64,000 bases of DNA from Thalassotalea piscium (GCF_030295935.1 NZ_AP027362.1:1178001-1242000), one strand, 5' to 3'; shown: positions 16,801 through 25,043, numbered from the stretch's first letter. Numbers and translations are program-made. Notes: generated by a model not told the origin, from the sequence alone.

Positions 16801-19605
16801 CTTCCTATTAAGCGTTGGATTGAAGAACTGAAAATCGCAGAGTCCAAAATATGGCCCTTAAAGTGGTTTTCTGTTCGAAAATTGAACAAGTTGGTAGTTG
16901 GTAATGGTGTTACTGGTGATGTGTCTGTAGGTGAATTGGAAGAATTAGATAAAGTAAGGTCTATTGCACAAGATATATCCGAAATTAGTGGTACTTTTGA
17001 AAAAGACAAGATTTGGAAAGGTTGGGATACTGCACAAAGTGAACTTCAAAGTCATCTAGAATATTCAAAAAATGTTTACCTACAAACACGTAAAGTTGCT
17101 GGCAGGTTAGAAAATCCAGCCGAGTTTATTGCTAAACTAAGGCAAATGATTGTAGAAAATCATGAGTTTTTTGCTTCTTCTAATTTATATGGGGCTTGTG
17201 AAAAGTTTGTTACAACATTGCCTAATTATAAGAATTCTATCAGAGAATTTATAAATTCAGGCGGGGAAGTTGATGAAGCGGTAACTCTGCATAATTTGAG
17301 GGAGTCATTATCTCAATTAAGTACGCTAGGTCCTAAATTAAAATCTTGGTGTGAGTGGGTTGAAAGTAAAAAAGAAGCTAATGAGAAAGGGCTAGATGAT
17401 TTAGTTATTGCATTGGAACAAGGATTAATTGATTCAACGGATACTGAAGAGCAAACTAAAAATGCGTTATATATTTGGCTTTGTCCTATCTTAATTGATA
17501 ATTCCGAGGTTCTACGCACATTCAAAACGTCTAGACATGAAGATTTGATTTCTCAGTTTAGAGAGTTAGATACCCTTGTTGCAGATACGACCTCTGAGTA
17601 CATTGCAAGCATCGCAGCATCTGCAAGCCCAGATCCCAATTCGCCCCAAGCTCCTGCTGAATTTGGCGTGTTATCTAGGCAGTTTAATAAAAAATCCAAT
17701 CATATGCCTACCCGACAACTCGTAACTGAAATGGGAGAGTCGTTACTTTATTTAACACCATGTTTTATGATGTCACCATTATCGGTGGCTCAATTCCTTC
17801 CTGCTAATTTCAGTTCGTTTGATTTAGTAATCTTTGATGAAGCCTCACAAATAACGGTATGGGATGCTGTTGGCTCTATTGCCAGAGGTAAGAACGTGAT
17901 AATTGTTGGTGACCCAAAACAAATGCCACCAACCAACTTTTTCTCTAAAAGTGGAAATGATGATTCATCAGACGAAGAGGACTTGGAAAGTATTTTAGAT
18001 CAAGCATTATCAGCGCGATTACCTCACCATAGATTAACTGGTCACTATAGAAGTAAACATGAAAGCCTAATTGCTTTCTCTAACAGCCACTATTATGAAA
18101 ATTCCTTGGTTACCTTTCCAAGTGCAGAAACAAAAGCTAGTGCAGTAACTATGCACAGGGTTGATGGTTTATATTCAAAGGGTAAGAACCGGAACAATAT
18201 AATAGAAGCCAATGCTGTTGCAGATTTCATTGTTACTAGCTTACAGCAGAAAAATCAATCGTTAACGTTTGGTATCGTTACGTTGAATAGCGAGCAGCAA
18301 AGATGCATAGAAGATGCTCTTGATGATCGAAGAAGAAAACATCCTGCTATTGAAAAATTCTTCCAAGGCAGTAAAAAATACGATCCAATTTTTGTGAAAA
18401 ATTTAGAGTCTGTTCAAGGTGATGAGCGCGATGTCATCATATTGAGCTTAGGTTATGGTCCAACAGAGCCTCAAGCCAAAACTATGAGTATGAACTTTGG
18501 CCCCCTAAATAAACAGGGAGGAGAGCGCAGGCTAAATGTAGCTATTACACGAGCCACAACAGAGGTTCATGTGTTTTCTAGCTTTGGCTCATCGATGATT
18601 GACCTTAGCCGTACAAGTGCTCTAGCGGTTCAACACTTAAAATATTTCCTAGAATTTGCGGAGAAAGGCCCTGTTGCTTTACCTGAAACAGCCAATGCAG
18701 ATTTTGGCGTAGATCAGTTTGACAGCTACTTTGAAGAAGCGGTTGCTTATGCACTTAGAGCGAAAGGCTGGAAAGTGCAAACACAAGTAGGTGTTGGAAA
18801 ATTTAGGATTGATATGGGGGTAGTTCATCCTGATAAACCCGGTCAATTTTTAGCGGGTATTGAATGTGATGGAGCAACATACCATAGTTCTCCAGCAGCA
18901 CGAGATAGGGACAGAGTAAGACATATCATTCTTGAGAATTTGGGATGGGAACTGTTGCGTATTTGGTCAACCGATTACTTTATAGATCCAAACGAAATTA
19001 TAGAAAAAGTGCATGTTCAATTGACTGAATTGTTAACTAAAGATAAAGAAGCCACTGATATTGTTGTTGAAGAGGAAGAAGACCTTTTTGAAGAAGATGA
19101 TGAGGAAGATGGCTCGTTAGATCCGTCAAAGTATTTTGATGAAAGTTACAAGGCAGTTTTAGAAAATGCTGCCAAAGAAATATTAACTGCAAAAAGTGGT
19201 ATTACTTTGCACGAATTAGCATCTGATATCGGCTACATGCATGATATGGCTAGGACAACTAAGAAGCAGTTAGATCATATCGAATCGGTAATCAGCTCTT
19301 GGGCTGGGATAGTGAATCATTCTGAAACGGATAAAACAGTATGGCTATCACCAGATGACTGTAAAGAAATAATTGAATGGAGAGGAGTTGATGCTTTTGG
19401 TACTCCGAGGGAGTGGAATTCTATATCGTTACCTGAAAGACTAGGGCTAGCCCAAAGAGCGCTTGCAGAAGCCCCTGATGATCCTGTTGATTTTATTTTT
19501 AATGAGTTTAGGTTGAGTCGCAGAACCAAGACGACAACTGAAAAATTCGAATCTTGGGTATCTAACTATAGAGGATTTGAATCTATAGATACTATTAATG
19601 TTTAA
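13855..19605 (+). CDS. Giant helicase-nuclease (DUF4011, SF1 helicase, Vsr-like nuclease, DUF3320), defence type
   Basis: Domains in this 1916-aa protein are, in order: a beta-rich N-terminal region; a transglutaminase-like segment with Cys in AACLDLSLLFSACLEHIGL and His in QGHACCGLW (about 223-255); a DUF4011 start at WQRKLLDLTKRNRLLNL (about 384); SF1 (Upf1-like) helicase motifs GPPGTGKSE (about 697), LVIFDEASQ (about 1326), GDPKQMPP (about 1353), VQGDERDVI (about 1522) and NVAITRA (about 1560); a Vsr/MTES-type nuclease with FRIDMGVV and GIECDGATYH (about 1650-1676); an acidic linker; and a C-terminal DUF3320-like domain. Single large proteins of this build are found in defence islands. An anti-phage function is inferred from family and context. 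RBS GGGAG precedes the ATG. Confidence 0.88.
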   Translation: MEKFTINAGVAPVYSLAFQQNQYPLISSLELKAIKTDPLNNEEHNIYRDLKVELTAENEVFSSLTWHVDSIEAGHTQLLPKQLPKISYEYLNKLTEQVSINLTFKVFLGEELVKTETVSIDILPKNFWGGEERMAELLAAFSCPNTAYVTEIVKKASEQLKQAGHGSSLDGYQSETRERPYLMAAAIWNVISASNVSYVTPPSSFAYSGQRIRLPDEIKSTGIAACLDLSLLFSACLEHIGLNSIIALTQGHACCGLWLIDECFPILTNDDPMDIRKRIASKDIVLFETTLATSDSPITFGQASEHAEQLIAEDSEDEFVYIIDLKQARKRQIKPIPTIAEQQNNVANVEENQPLELPVAPTLPPVRPEELPIDDTPEGRVQQWQRKLLDLTKRNRLLNLSANAVSVKIYCPDLGALEDELASGQTFKFTTPEESPLSEGNRDKEIFKFKIGDDLQKEFALEQLRSKILIANDSPKKLERSLLTLFRKSKNDLEEGGSNTLFLAIGMLKWKETPDSERTYQAPLILLPAQLIRASARSKIKIKQLEGEEPIFNSTLIEFLQNDFEIDLSLFKEHLPTDDSGVDVERIWATVRDKVKDIQGFEVKEELVLSTFSFAKYLMWKDLKDRVDVLKTNPFVEHLIETPQKSYQQESHFYEQSDIDDKFKPSEAYIPLNADSSQMVAIAASEKSQDFVLEGPPGTGKSETIANIISHNLAKGRKVLFVAEKMAALNVVYSRLQKIGLSHLCLELHSNKANKKAILDQLKKAWTTRESATSSEWKNNAEKLFELKQHLNLYVSELHKESRLGISPRQAIARASKYQDRTRFKLNWSLSLDTAPVLSKSDVEATLELAKRVGLNFADVEHIDRASLELLKQDSWSNSWQSDFLSTCNKLSKDLEAIKLDYSKLEEVLGLNELGENNSTLEELGALANLLIEQASNLTSFIFTSEAKDKLELLEKLCGSKQQLENQISKCNLSFKIEDVSQLPIKRWIEELKIAESKIWPLKWFSVRKLNKLVVGNGVTGDVSVGELEELDKVRSIAQDISEISGTFEKDKIWKGWDTAQSELQSHLEYSKNVYLQTRKVAGRLENPAEFIAKLRQMIVENHEFFASSNLYGACEKFVTTLPNYKNSIREFINSGGEVDEAVTLHNLRESLSQLSTLGPKLKSWCEWVESKKEANEKGLDDLVIALEQGLIDSTDTEEQTKNALYIWLCPILIDNSEVLRTFKTSRHEDLISQFRELDTLVADTTSEYIASIAASASPDPNSPQAPAEFGVLSRQFNKKSNHMPTRQLVTEMGESLLYLTPCFMMSPLSVAQFLPANFSSFDLVIFDEASQITVWDAVGSIARGKNVIIVGDPKQMPPTNFFSKSGNDDSSDEEDLESILDQALSARLPHHRLTGHYRSKHESLIAFSNSHYYENSLVTFPSAETKASAVTMHRVDGLYSKGKNRNNIIEANAVADFIVTSLQQKNQSLTFGIVTLNSEQQRCIEDALDDRRRKHPAIEKFFQGSKKYDPIFVKNLESVQGDERDVIILSLGYGPTEPQAKTMSMNFGPLNKQGGERRLNVAITRATTEVHVFSSFGSSMIDLSRTSALAVQHLKYFLEFAEKGPVALPETANADFGVDQFDSYFEEAVAYALRAKGWKVQTQVGVGKFRIDMGVVHPDKPGQFLAGIECDGATYHSSPAARDRDRVRHIILENLGWELLRIWSTDYFIDPNEIIEKVHVQLTELLTKDKEATDIVVEEEEDLFEEDDEEDGSLDPSKYFDESYKAVLENAAKEILTAKSGITLHELASDIGYMHDMARTTKKQLDHIESVISSWAGIVNHSETDKTVWLSPDDCKEIIEWRGVDAFGTPREWNSISLPERLGLAQRALAEAPDDPVDFIFNEFRLSRRTKTTTEKFESWVSNYRGFESIDTINV

Positions 19606-19621
19606 ATGGTTTAAGGAAATT

Positions 19622-20152
19622 ATGAAAAAATATTTTGTTGCTTTGTTAGGAATATCATTTTCAATAAGCGCTAATGCTGATTGGATAAAACAGACTAAAA
19701 CAGATAAATTTACGGATGAAGTTTTTTATCAATATAGAAGTTCTACAGTTGATGGGCAATATTTAACTTTAGCATGTGGAAACGGGCCAAGAGGAAGTTA
19801 TTACGAACCTGATGTTGTATTTCATTATGGAAAAGGTGGATATGAATCTAAGCCATTACAAATCAAGATACGCGTTGATAACAATGATTTTATTCAGGGA
19901 GTAGCTTGGAATAAGGATGTGAGAGAAGGTGGCTATAGTATTAACTGGGGTAATAATGGCAACCGAAACAAAGAAATAGTAGATAAAATATCTAAGCAAT
20001 TTAAATCAGGTACATTTGCACTGATTCAGCAGGGCAATAAAAATCCAGCTAAATTTTCTTTGAAAGGCTTTTCTGAAGCCTATAAACAAACGCATGACCT
20101 TTGCCAATCATCTAAGATGGAATATAAAACTGGAAGTATTTGGATTAAATAA
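19622..20152 (+). CDS. Secreted protein of unknown function (cargo)
   Basis: Starting at the ATG at 19622 (TAAGGAAAT immediately upstream) gives a 176-aa protein with a clear Sec signal peptide cleaved after SISANA. The frame is also open from 19598, overlapping the helicase gene end by 8 bp. The mature part is beta-rich with two cysteines (LACGNGPRGS, HDLCQSS) that could form a disulfide. I do not recognise the family with certainty. It directly follows the helicase gene, so it is probably in the same operon, an odd pairing for a periplasmic protein. Confidence 0.65.
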   Translation: MKKYFVALLGISFSISANADWIKQTKTDKFTDEVFYQYRSSTVDGQYLTLACGNGPRGSYYEPDVVFHYGKGGYESKPLQIKIRVDNNDFIQGVAWNKDVREGGYSINWGNNGNRNKEIVDKISKQFKSGTFALIQQGNKNPAKFSLKGFSEAYKQTHDLCQSSKMEYKTGSIWIK

Positions 20153-20166
20153 TAAGGAAGTAGTAA

Positions 20167-21423
20167 ATGCTATACTCTAAGCACTCAGAGGAGTATATAG
20201 AAAATGGCTTGTATAAAATTAATCAAAGTTTATTTTATAGCCTTTGGAGCTTCAAAAATAAGTTTGGCATTCCAAATAATACACCATTAAAAAATTACGC
20301 TGATGCCGAATTAATAAAAGGTCTTTTTTATTATTCAGTACCCGATAAAGGGGGCTTTGATAAAGTAAAGTTGTTTTCAGAAAGTACTTTAAAATCCTTT
20401 TACAAGGTTATAGTCACATCTGACTCTGAAAAAGCAGATAAATTTGATTTAAAGTCAAAAGAAGCATCTAGAATTGTGTTCCAAATACTAGAAAGTGAGA
20501 GATGGTTTATTTTTGAGCCTCTAGTTCCTCATAAAAACCCAGAAAAAGCTTACCTCTTTTGTGGTAAAACAAAGACGTTTAAAGAGTTTAAACTTGAGCT
20601 AATTAATAAAAGGCTTACTAAGTATAAAGGTAATGAACAAACACTGATTGATGAATATGAGAAGCACTTATCATCAGTCACTGATTTGCCATTTGAAAAT
20701 AAATCAAAGCATAGTTGGTATTATACGCATAAATTTCAAATTGACTCGGTTAGTATTCAATCACCGTTATTTAAGGAAATTGAGGATAATATTTCAAGGT
20801 GTTCAATAGGTGATAATTTAATATTAAATGGAGAGGATGTTTATGCAGACACTGGACTTATTGGTTTCATACCGAATGATAAACTTCCATCGCTTGAAAA
20901 TATTGGCTACTGCCATATTTGCAATATTAATTTTGGCTCAAGCACCCAACCCTCTACTGTAGAGGTTGGGCTGCGATACGAGAAAGAAAAGATCAAACTT
21001 TCCTGCCCATTAAGTTTTCCTAATGAACTTTTTGATAGTAGAACCGTGGAAGAAATAATAAGCGGGTTGAAACTTAAAGAAGAGAATGATTTGGTAGTTT
21101 TTCGCAATGTTTATATAGCAAAAAACAATTTAGTTGACTACGAATCGAGTTTTATTGTGATAGCTAGTGAAAATGATATATCTATACCCATGAAGGATAC
21201 GTTTGATATTGGGTATGGAGCGCCCGATAAATGGCAGCTACCAGTGTTAAATTTTTTAGGTGTAATTCCCGAAAAATTAGCAAGTCAATTAATAGACTTA
21301 CCATTTAAAAAAGCTGAGTTTATAGAGGGCGATGTTTATGTACATGAAGTAAATATAAAATTAACATACGAAAATGGGAATGCTTTCCCTATTTTGCAAA
21401 TCATGGAAAGGTTAGATTATTAA
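20167..21423 (+). CDS. Uncharacterised 418-aa protein, last cargo gene
   Basis: The ATG at 20167 follows AATAAGGAAGT, 14 bp after the previous gene, so it is likely in the same operon as the helicase-nuclease. No signal peptide or membrane segment is visible. The N-terminal half is lysine-rich and helical; the C-terminal half is mixed beta (IGYCHICNINFGSSTQP, FDIGYGAPDKWQLPVLNFLGV). I recognise no domain. Its stop codon lies 73 bp inside the right transposon end. It may be an effector or partner of the helicase; that rests only on position. Confidence 0.6.
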   Translation: MLYSKHSEEYIENGLYKINQSLFYSLWSFKNKFGIPNNTPLKNYADAELIKGLFYYSVPDKGGFDKVKLFSESTLKSFYKVIVTSDSEKADKFDLKSKEASRIVFQILESERWFIFEPLVPHKNPEKAYLFCGKTKTFKEFKLELINKRLTKYKGNEQTLIDEYEKHLSSVTDLPFENKSKHSWYYTHKFQIDSVSIQSPLFKEIEDNISRCSIGDNLILNGEDVYADTGLIGFIPNDKLPSLENIGYCHICNINFGSSTQPSTVEVGLRYEKEKIKLSCPLSFPNELFDSRTVEEIISGLKLKEENDLVVFRNVYIAKNNLVDYESSFIVIASENDISIPMKDTFDIGYGAPDKWQLPVLNFLGVIPEKLASQLIDLPFKKAEFIEGDVYVHEVNIKLTYENGNAFPILQIMERLDY

Positions 21424-21450
21424 TCTTGTTTTTGTAAAATTTTGGTTAAA

Positions 21451-21496
21451 TTTTCTCGCTAGGTGAAGTTTTTCTCGCGCTTCACTGTGATCTACA
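21451..21496. repeat. Right transposon end with two close TnsB-site-like repeats
   Basis: Read inward from 21496 (minus strand): TGTAGATC at the tip, then GCGCGAGAAA (21471-21480) and AGCGAGAAAA (21451-21460), 19 bp apart. Close tandem sites resemble the right end of Tn7. The first repeat has exactly the same distance from the tip as in the left end. Confidence 0.75.
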
Positions 21497-21535
21497 AATG
21501 CCAACCAAAACCTTCAGCCTTATTCTTATAAAAGG

Positions 21536-21553
21536 TGTGAGACATCTCTTACA
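21536..21553. promoter_or_regulatory. GacA/UvrY response-regulator binding site upstream of sRNA 1
   Basis: TGTGAGACATCTCTTACA matches the known upstream activating sequence TGTAAGNNATNNCTTACA with one mismatch. It lies about 170 bp before the predicted start of the Csr-type sRNA, the usual distance, and only 40 bp from the transposon's right tip. Confidence 0.75.
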
Positions 21554-21720
21554 TTGTTGTGCGATAAAGGTGTTTTTTTAGTGGTTATTCATTATACAAA
21601 ATGCTTAATATTATGTTTAATATAGCTTTATTAATAAATTTCAATGTTATTGAAATGTTAATGGTTAATTGTTTTGTTTTTACATATTTGAAAGATTTAT
21701 TGTTAGCGTAAGATAGCACT

Positions 21721-22030
21721 TGTCAGGACGATAAGGTTAGGAAGACTTACTTAGGGACCTAAAGTAGGTGTTGCTCAAGGATAGCATTCAGCAAAATGGA
21801 CTTGATCTGAATCGGCAAAGGATATGCTTTTCAAGGAAGACATTATCAGACTGATATTAAGGAAGCTAGAAATTCAAGATGAATTTCAACATGGATTAGT
21901 TTATGGAGCACGTAAGGATACGTTTAGGAGACACTAAGGATAGTTTTTTAAGGACGAAACGGGACACCAAGTATGCAGGATGCATAAAAAGCTAGTTAAA
22001 GAAATGCGGCTCTTAATGAGCCGCATTTTT
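21721..22030 (+). ncRNA. csrB: CsrB/RsmZ-family CsrA-sequestering sRNA (copy 1)
   Basis: I count 16 GGA motifs in about 290 nt, many in the loops of short hairpins: CGTA-AGGA-TACG, ATGCA-GGA-TGCAT, and TTTAGGAGACACTAAGGATA nearby. This is the signature of RNAs that titrate the translational regulator CsrA/RsmA. A -10-like TAAGAT (21709-21714) places the start at TGTCAGGA, 21721. The end is a strong terminator with stem ATGCGGCTC/GAGCCGCAT (22004-22026) and a T run. A GacA box lies upstream. No ORF covers the region. The name csrB is by family, not by orthology. Confidence 0.85.
22002..22030 (+). terminator. Terminator of Csr-type sRNA 1
   Basis: ATGCGGCTC pairs with GAGCCGCAT around the loop TTAAT, followed by six or more T. 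Confidence 0.9.
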
Positions 22031-22224
22031 TATGTCTTGAATGATCACTTATAGCCAATAGCTGACATAGATATTCAAAGCTCTACACCCAAAGCAAACC
22101 AAACGAATTATAGAGTCGAACGGCAAAATGAGTGAGGAGCGGACATTGGTAATAATTTGTGCCTTAATCATTATAGATATTACTGATAATCCTAAGTAAC
22201 AAGTCAAAAAAATCAGTTTTTAAT

Positions 22225-22278
22225 GTAACGCCATGAAAATAAACAAAAAATTTTAACGCTTTGATTTTCAGGTGTTAC
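22225..22278. repeat. Inverted repeat before the cassette region
   Basis: GTAACGCCATGAAAAT (22225-22240) pairs imperfectly with ATTTTCAGGTGTTAC (22264-22278). It sits in the otherwise empty 22031-22416 stretch, just before the first integron-like cassette, and could be a degenerate attC-like hairpin. The core sequences do not fit the attC consensus well. Confidence 0.4.
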
Positions 22279-22442
22279 TATGAATTCTCAGTAATATCCT
22301 AACTTTCAATTTAGTGTATAGTGATAATGAATTTAACCGATTGAAATATTGGGTTTTTATGGTAGTTTAATGAATGAATCGTAGATGGATATTACTGAGA
22401 CGTCTACATAATAAGTGTTATGTGTTTCTGGGAGGTTGTGCG

Positions 22443-23150
22443 TTGAAAAAAGTTGCAGTGTTCTTTCTGGTACTTGTTGTATTAGCAGTAAGTCTTTGGA
22501 GTGTTAGTTGTGCCAGAAGTTTTCAGTTTTTTGGCAAAATCATTTCAAGAGTCGAAACAGCCGATAAAGTTGTCGCCTTAACATTTGATGATGGGCCATG
22601 GAATCCTAAGTACACTCAGAGCGTAATAAATACTCTTGGCTCACTAAATGTGAAAGCAACCTTCTTCCTAAACGGTCGCGGAATTGAAAGTAACACTGAC
22701 TCAGCTCAAGCTCTGGTATCAGCAGGACATCAGATTGGAAATCATACATATTCTCATAATCGGATGATGTTCAAAGGCTTGAGTGAGGTTAAGAGGGAAA
22801 TTGATAGTACAAACGAGCTAATTCGTTCCATCGGTTTTGAAGGTGATATTTACTTTCGGCCACCATATGGCAAAAAGCTGATTGTGTTACCGTACTACTT
22901 GGAGCAACAAGGTATTGTAAGTGTGACATGGGATGTTGAGCCTGAGTCATATGATGGTATAAACGAAAGTAGCTCTGCTATTGCAGAGTATGTCATAGGC
23001 AATACTAAACCCGGCTCAATAGTGCTGCTGCATGTTTTGGGAGGTAACAACAAGAAGGCCAGGGATTCTTTGCCACTTATTATCAACGGGTTACGTTCTA
23101 AAGGCTTTAAGTTTGTTACGGTTGCTGAGCTTCTGAGTGGAAACACATAA
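22443..23150 (+). CDS. Polysaccharide deacetylase (NodB-type), cassette gene
   Basis: A carbohydrate esterase family 4 protein with the NodB motifs TFDDGPW (catalytic and metal Asp), HQIGNHTYSH (metal His pair) and YFRPPYGK. It should remove N-acetyl groups from a polysaccharide or peptidoglycan. An N-terminal hydrophobic segment (VAVFFLVLVVLAVSLW) anchors or exports it. The start is TTG 22443 with GGGAGG 7 nt upstream; the frame is open from 22374. Its stop codon TAA is the first base group of an attC site, as in integron cassettes, and GTTATGT (22417-22423) upstream looks like the other cassette boundary. Confidence 0.88.
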   Translation: MKKVAVFFLVLVVLAVSLWSVSCARSFQFFGKIISRVETADKVVALTFDDGPWNPKYTQSVINTLGSLNVKATFFLNGRGIESNTDSAQALVSAGHQIGNHTYSHNRMMFKGLSEVKREIDSTNELIRSIGFEGDIYFRPPYGKKLIVLPYYLEQQGIVSVTWDVEPESYDGINESSSAIAEYVIGNTKPGSIVLLHVLGGNNKKARDSLPLIINGLRSKGFKFVTVAELLSGNT

Positions 23151-23275
23151 CAAACGCATCAAGTCGTTCGCAGGCTCACTGGGACACCAAAACTACGCGG
23201 CGATTAGTTTGGTGCTTCGCCCAAGTTTAACCAATCACCGCTTAAGTTTTGCTGCCCCTTATGCGGGCGTTGAGG
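23148..23275. other. Integron attC site 1
   Basis: It runs from TAACAAACGC (overlapping the deacetylase stop codon) to GCGGGCGTTGAGG, the expected outer core sites of a long VCR-like attC. The internal block TCGTTCGCAGGCTCACTGGGAC is shared with attC site 2. The central part contains an inverted repeat (CACCAAAACTA/TTAGTTTGGTG). A frame in this stretch (23137-23367) is not considered a gene. Confidence 0.75.
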
Positions 23276-23290
23276 CTGTAGAATTTCTCC

Positions 23291-23316
23291 AAAAAGACGT
23301 ATTTACGTCTTTTTTA
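23291..23316. terminator. Hairpin with T run at the left flank of the IS1182-like gene
   Basis: AAAAAGACGT and ACGTCTTTTT pair around ATTT and run into more T. It lies between attC site 1 and the transposase gene and may protect the IS from outside transcription or terminate the cassette transcript. Confidence 0.6.
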
Positions 23317-23401
23317 TATTTCCTCAATTGTTTGTTTTTTAAGCTTGAAGCAAGTTCCTCGCTGTGATCTAATAGATATTATTCACCGATAGCAAAATAT
23401 C

Positions 23402-24941
23402 ATGGCCAATTATAAACCTGATTTATCCTGTCAAAGTAAGTTCATCCCCATCGATTTCTCACAACAAATAGTCCCCGGAACGTTTGAATATGCGCTTGCG
23501 CATATTATTGATAATCACCTTGATTTATCGGGCTTCGAACAGTGGTATCAAAACGACAATGGCGGCGCAGCTGCCTATTCACCGTCTGTGATGTTAAAAA
23601 TAATTCTCTTTGGTTATTCTCGTGGTTTTATCACTAGTCGCCGCATTGCTAATGCGTGTGAAACTAACATTACTTTTATGAGTTTATCGGGTGATGTGCA
23701 ACCGCATTACACCTCAATAGCTTCGTTCGTTGCTCGAATGAAAGACCAAATAGAACCTCTCTTTACGCAAGTTTTAATGATATGTGACAAAGAAGGTTTG
23801 ATAGGTCGCAACATGTTTGCCATTGATGGCTGTAAGTTAAAATCAAACGCGAGCAAAGAGTGGAGTGGAACCTTCGATGAACTAGAGCGAAAAAAAGCTA
23901 AACTAGCACGAGCAAGTAAACGTATTATCGAACGTCATCAATCTCAAGATGGCTTAAATGAAGCGTTAATAACACAAGACTTAAAACAAAAAGAAAAACT
24001 GGATAAAAGTGCAGAGAAAATCACTGAGTTTTTAGCCACACATCAAGAAAAAACAGGCAGCAAAGGCAAACCCGTTAAAAGTAATATCACTGACCCAGAC
24101 AGTGCGAAAATGACTACCTCAAAAGGCACCATTCAAGGCTACAATGGTATCGCGATTAATGACGATAAACACCAAATTATACTGCAAGCACAAGCGTGGG
24201 GCTCAGTGGGAAAGCAACAAACCTTACAGCCAGCCGTTGCACAATTAAAACAACAACTTGAGAAGCTCAATACCCAAAAACAGACAAACGCGCAGACAAT
24301 AAAGTTTACAGCAGACAGTGGGTTCAATAGTGAAGCTAATCTTGAATTTATGGCTCAAAGTGGCTTTGATACTTATATTGCAGACAATCAATTTAGAAAA
24401 AGAAATCCGCTATTTTAAAGAAAGTGAAACATACGAAACAGCGCAAGAAAAGCGGCGGTTAAAGCGCAGTAAAGGCAAGCCACGATTATTCACCTCAAAT
24501 GATTTTCACTATGATGAAGTAACGCAAACCTGCCGATGCCCAGCGGGCAATGACATGTGGCGAAGCGGCATAAATGTAAAAAGTCACAATCAACAATACA
24601 CGCGATTCTGTGGTTACTTAAAAGATTGTAAAAGTTGCCCACTGCAACAGCAATGTATGAGAAAACCGCCAATAAAAACAGGACGGCAAGTGCAGTTTAA
24701 AAATGATGAATCGTGTAAACAGCTAAGCTATATTGACAAAATGAAGGTTAAAATAGACAGCCCAATCGGTCGACGACAATACGGTAAGCGATTAGGTGCT
24801 ATCGAGCCAGTTTTTGGCAATATTACCGTCAACAAAGGCATGAATAAATTGACCTTACGCGGGAAGGAAAAAGTAAACACCCAATGGCAAATGTATTGCC
24901 TTGTTCATAATATTGACAAGTTAAGAAACAACCTGCATTAA
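23402..24941 (+). pseudogene. IS1182-family transposase, frameshifted
   Basis: Two overlapping frames together give one transposase of about 510 aa. Frame 1 (23402-24418) has the first two catalytic Asp (FAIDGCKLKSNASKEW, FTADSGFNSEANL). Frame 2 (24318-24941) has a Cys-rich segment (CRCPAGND, DCKSCPLQQQC) and the final Glu (LGAIEPVFGNITVNKG). Homology continues smoothly if one base is dropped at the CTATTTTAAAG stretch (about 24411-24421), so a +1 shift is needed. IS1182 members normally have one ORF, so a one-base insertion is most likely; programmed frameshifting is less likely. Exact IS ends were not found; the element lies within about 23280-25070. Confidence 0.85.
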
Positions 24942-25043
24942 GGGTTTAAAGCCCAACTCCACATCATACAAATCCTTATAACACTGAATTATCAGACGTT
25001 AATCCACTATTTCGTTAAGTTAACGATGTAAAAATAAAATCGC

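Larger units (their letters stand above)
3955..21496. mobile_element. Tn7-like transposon carrying defence-type cargo (about 17.5 kb)
   Basis: The left end reads TGTAGATC from 3955, and the right end reads the same inward from 21496. In both, CG(T/C)GAGAAA follows at positions 18-26 from the tip. Repeats of the GCGAGAA(A) motif occur at about 3975, 4053 and 4083 on the left and at 21455 and 21474 (inverted) on the right, as expected for TnsB-binding sites. Inside are tniQ, tnsC, tnsB and tnsA plus seven or more cargo genes. The 4-bp AATG borders both tips (3951-3954 and 21497-21500); Tn7 relatives normally duplicate 5 bp, so the target duplication is imperfect or decayed. Cargo lies on the tnsA side, not between tniQ and the left end as in Tn7. 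No cas genes or CRISPR are present. Confidence 0.85.

Noticed and set aside
3955-21496. CRISPR-associated transposon (type I-F3 or V-K)
   Set aside because: A TniQ is present, but there are no cas genes and no CRISPR repeat array anywhere in the element; TnsA is present, unlike V-K.
23137-23367. 76-aa reading frame after the deacetylase
   Set aside because: It lies across attC site 1 and has no protein-like features; attC sites often contain chance frames.
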